Positions 3,585 to 5,240 of a DNA stretch of 5,240 bases are shown one piece after another (position 1 is the first letter of the stretch; every line of letters begins with the position of its first letter). The stretch is taken from the NCBI GenBank assembly GCA_016869015.1, contig VGFB01000360.1:1-5240 (forward strand), in the 5' to 3' direction. This DNA is from Armatimonadota bacterium. Its GTDB lineage: Bacteria > Armatimonadota > Zipacnadia > Zipacnadales > VGFC01. The position numbers and the translations under genes were made by a program. The notes under the pieces are model-generated. The model was given only the letters and a program-made list of their open reading frames with translations. It had not been told where the DNA came from and did no database searches.

Positions 3585-5240
3585 TTACTCCTTCGGCTCT
3601 TCCTTGGCCTGAGCGGCCAGCCGCTCGGCCAGATGGGTCGGCAACTCCTCGTAGTGGCTGAACCGTTGGGAGTACGAGGCGCGGCCCTGGGTCATCGACC
3701 GCAGATCCGCTTCCAGCGTGCTCAGTTCACCCAGCGGCACCTGCGCGTTCACCACGGTGACCGAACCCCGGGGCTCCATGCCCAGCACGCGGCCTCGGCG
3801 GCCGTTCAGGTCGGACATGACGTCCCCGACCTGCTCCTCGGGCGTGATGACCTGGATCTCCATGATCGGCTCGAGCATCGCCATCTGCGCCTTCTCCATG
3901 GCCGTGTCGAAGGCGATGCGGCCGGCCGTGCGGAAGGCGATGTCCGACGAGTCCACGGGGTGCGAGCTGCCATCGTCGAGGATGGCCCGGACGTCCACCA
4001 CCGGGAAGCCGGCCAGCCGGCCGCGCGACGTCGCCTCCCGGACGCCCTTCTCGACCGCCGGGATGAAGTTCCGGGGCACCGATCCGCCCTTCACCTCATC
4101 GACGAACTCGAAGCCGGTCCCCCGCTCGCGCGGTTCCACGCGGATCCACACGTCCCCGAACTGGCCTCGGCCGCCGGTCTGCTTCCGGTGGCGGCCCTGA
4201 ACGCGGATCGAGGACTTGAACGTCTCCCGGTACGGGATCTTCGGCGTCCCCAGCTCGATCTCGGCCCCGAACTTCCGCTTGATGCGCTCCACCGCGATCT
4301 GCAGATGCATGCCGCCCATCCCGGTGATGACCATCTCACCGGTCTCGGTGTTGCGCTCGGCCCGGAAGCTGATATCCTCTTCGCCGTAACGGCTCATCGC
4401 CACCGAGAGCTTGTCCTCATCCGCCTTGGCGGCCGCCCGCGCGCTGGCCGAGTACATCGCCTCCGGGAGCTCCGGGAGCTGCAGCCGCAGCGGCGACTTC
4501 GGGTCGCACAGGTGATGACGCGTCAGCGCGCTGCCGAGCTTGGTGACGCAACCCAGGTCCCCCGCCACGAGCTCAGCGGCGGGCTTGGCTTCTTTGCCCT
4601 GCATGAACGACAGCCCGCTCAGCTTCTCACGCTCCCCCGTCTCGACACACGTGACGATCCCGTCCACCGGCAGGACGCCCGAGACGGCGCGCAGGAAGCT
4701 GATCCGCCCGACGTACGGGTCGCTCATCGTCTTGAAGATGACCCCGGCCGTCGGCGCGTCGGAGGCGCAGACGCGCACCCCCTCCTCGCCCGACGCCTCG
4801 ACCGTCTCCCACTCGCGACCCGCCGGCGAGGGCAGCACGCTGACGATCAGGTCCAGCAGCGCGCCGGCCCCCTCGCCCTGATACGCGGCGGTCGGGACCA
4901 CCGGCAGCAGCTCGCCTGCGAGAATCGCCTTGCCGAGAGCTGCGCGCAGTTCCTCCGCTGAGATCTCCTGCTCCTCGAGGTACCGCTCCATCAGCTCATC
5001 GTCGCTGGCGGCGATCTCCTCGATGAGCGCCATCCGCGCCTCCTCCACGGCCTCCGCCATCTCCGCGGGCACGTCCTGCTCCGTCGCGTCACGCGCGGGG
5101 CCAACGAGCGCCTTGTTCGCGAGCAGGTCGACCATCCCGCCGAAGGTCTCGGCCTGCCCGATCGGCAGGTGGGTCGCGATCGCCTTCACGCCCGGCAGCC
5201 GGTCGCTGATGCTGGCGACCGCCTGGGCGAAGCTGGCGTT
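3585..5240 (-). CDS. fusA2: Elongation factor G-like translational GTPase (EF-G2-type paralogue), 5'-truncated by window edge
   Basis: The 551 visible residues cover the end of the G domain through domain V; the frame stays open to the right edge, so the P-loop, switches and NKxD motif lie outside. Visible order: end of domain I (about 1-140, including LPIG and MVDLL), domain II (about 165-255, SDPYVGRISF), domain III (about 277-345, KADEDKL and GMGGMHLQI), domain IV (about 346-460, TGGRGQFGDVWIRVEP and HPVDSSDIAF) and domain V (about 461-540, LEPIMEIQV, GDVMSDLNGRRG, FSHYEELP). GDVW after GGRGQF, FMQGKE in domain II and FSHYEELP near the end are, from memory, typical of the EF-G-like (EF-G2) branch rather than translocase EF-G, whose domain V has EMFGYATDLRS where this protein has ELSTLEADLRS. 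The domain IV tip histidine (H427) is kept, so ribosome binding is likely. The exact role is unknown for most paralogues. It ends 36 bases before rplN and probably shares its transcript. EF-G family membership is near certain; paralogue status is likely. Confidence 0.93.
   Translation of the reverse strand, partial: NASFAQAVASISDRLPGVKAIATHLPIGQAETFGGMVDLLANKALVGPARDATEQDVPAEMAEAVEEARMALIEEIAASDDELMERYLEEQEISAEELRAALGKAILAGELLPVVPTAAYQGEGAGALLDLIVSVLPSPAGREWETVEASGEEGVRVCASDAPTAGVIFKTMSDPYVGRISFLRAVSGVLPVDGIVTCVETGEREKLSGLSFMQGKEAKPAAELVAGDLGCVTKLGSALTRHHLCDPKSPLRLQLPELPEAMYSASARAAAKADEDKLSVAMSRYGEEDISFRAERNTETGEMVITGMGGMHLQIAVERIKRKFGAEIELGTPKIPYRETFKSSIRVQGRHRKQTGGRGQFGDVWIRVEPRERGTGFEFVDEVKGGSVPRNFIPAVEKGVREATSRGRLAGFPVVDVRAILDDGSSHPVDSSDIAFRTAGRIAFDTAMEKAQMAMLEPIMEIQVITPEEQVGDVMSDLNGRRGRVLGMEPRGSVTVVNAQVPLGELSTLEADLRSMTQGRASYSQRFSHYEELPTHLAERLAAQAKEEPKE

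Noticed and set aside
4461..4478. Exact 9-base tandem duplication (CTCCGGGAG twice) encoding LPELPE
   Set aside because: The segment aligns with the usual FPEP region before the KADxxKL motif without adding residues, so it is a coincidence of codons and not an insertion.
3552..4961. A 469-codon open frame on the plus strand opposite the EF-G-like gene
   Set aside because: It mirrors the EF-G-like frame, has no recognisable motif and is explained by codon bias of the real gene.
1..5240. Intrinsic terminators, tRNAs, CRISPR repeats, insertion sequences
   Set aside because: I saw no hairpin followed by a T-run, no tRNA-like pattern, no spaced direct repeats and no transposase; the window is wholly taken up by the gene block.

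Overview
The window is a tight, single-direction block of ribosomal-protein genes on the minus strand, read from the right edge to the left edge. It is the core of the bacterial spc operon, preceded by an elongation factor G-like gene. The DNA is strongly G+C-rich. Every protein is bacterial in type: L18 and L30 have bacterial lengths, S14 is the short four-cysteine zinc form, and L24 carries a C-terminal four-cysteine zinc ribbon. This suggests a high-GC bacterium from a deep or poorly cultured lineage (Armatimonadota, Chloroflexota or a similar phylum). That placement is a low-confidence inference from the look of the proteins.

Layout in transcription order (right to left): EF-G-like paralogue (3585-5240, its N-terminal GTP-binding part lies beyond the right edge); rplN/L14 (3180-3548); rplX/L24 (2793-3140); rplE/L5 (2158-2730); rpsN/S14 zinc type (1934-2119); rpsH/S8 (1442-1846); rplF/L6 (848-1411); rplR/L18 (416-784); an 88-base spacer (328-415); rpmD/L30 (136-327); and the first 29 codons of rplO/L15 (1-88). 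Genes are separated by about 30-90 bases and each has a recognisable Shine-Dalgarno sequence. No terminator or convincing promoter is visible, so co-transcription from a promoter beyond the right edge is the simplest reading. No stretch over 300 bases lacks a gene.

The genes work together in making the ribosome. L5 and L18 belong to the central protuberance, L6, L14, L24, L30 and L15 to other parts of the large subunit, and S14 and S8 to the small subunit. The EF-G-like GTPase would act on the assembled ribosome.

Two departures from the usual gene order stand out. rpsE (S5), almost always between rplR and rpmD, is absent and nothing resembling it occurs elsewhere in the window. An EF-G-like gene occupies the place directly upstream of rplN where rpsQ (S17) normally sits. 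Smaller-scale signals lie in the spacers: a four-tract G-quadruplex motif overlapping the rpmD ribosome-binding site, a four-unit heptamer tandem repeat overlapping the rplX stop codon, and several compact inverted repeats. I see no unknown multi-gene system here; the novelty is in gene order and intercistronic structure.
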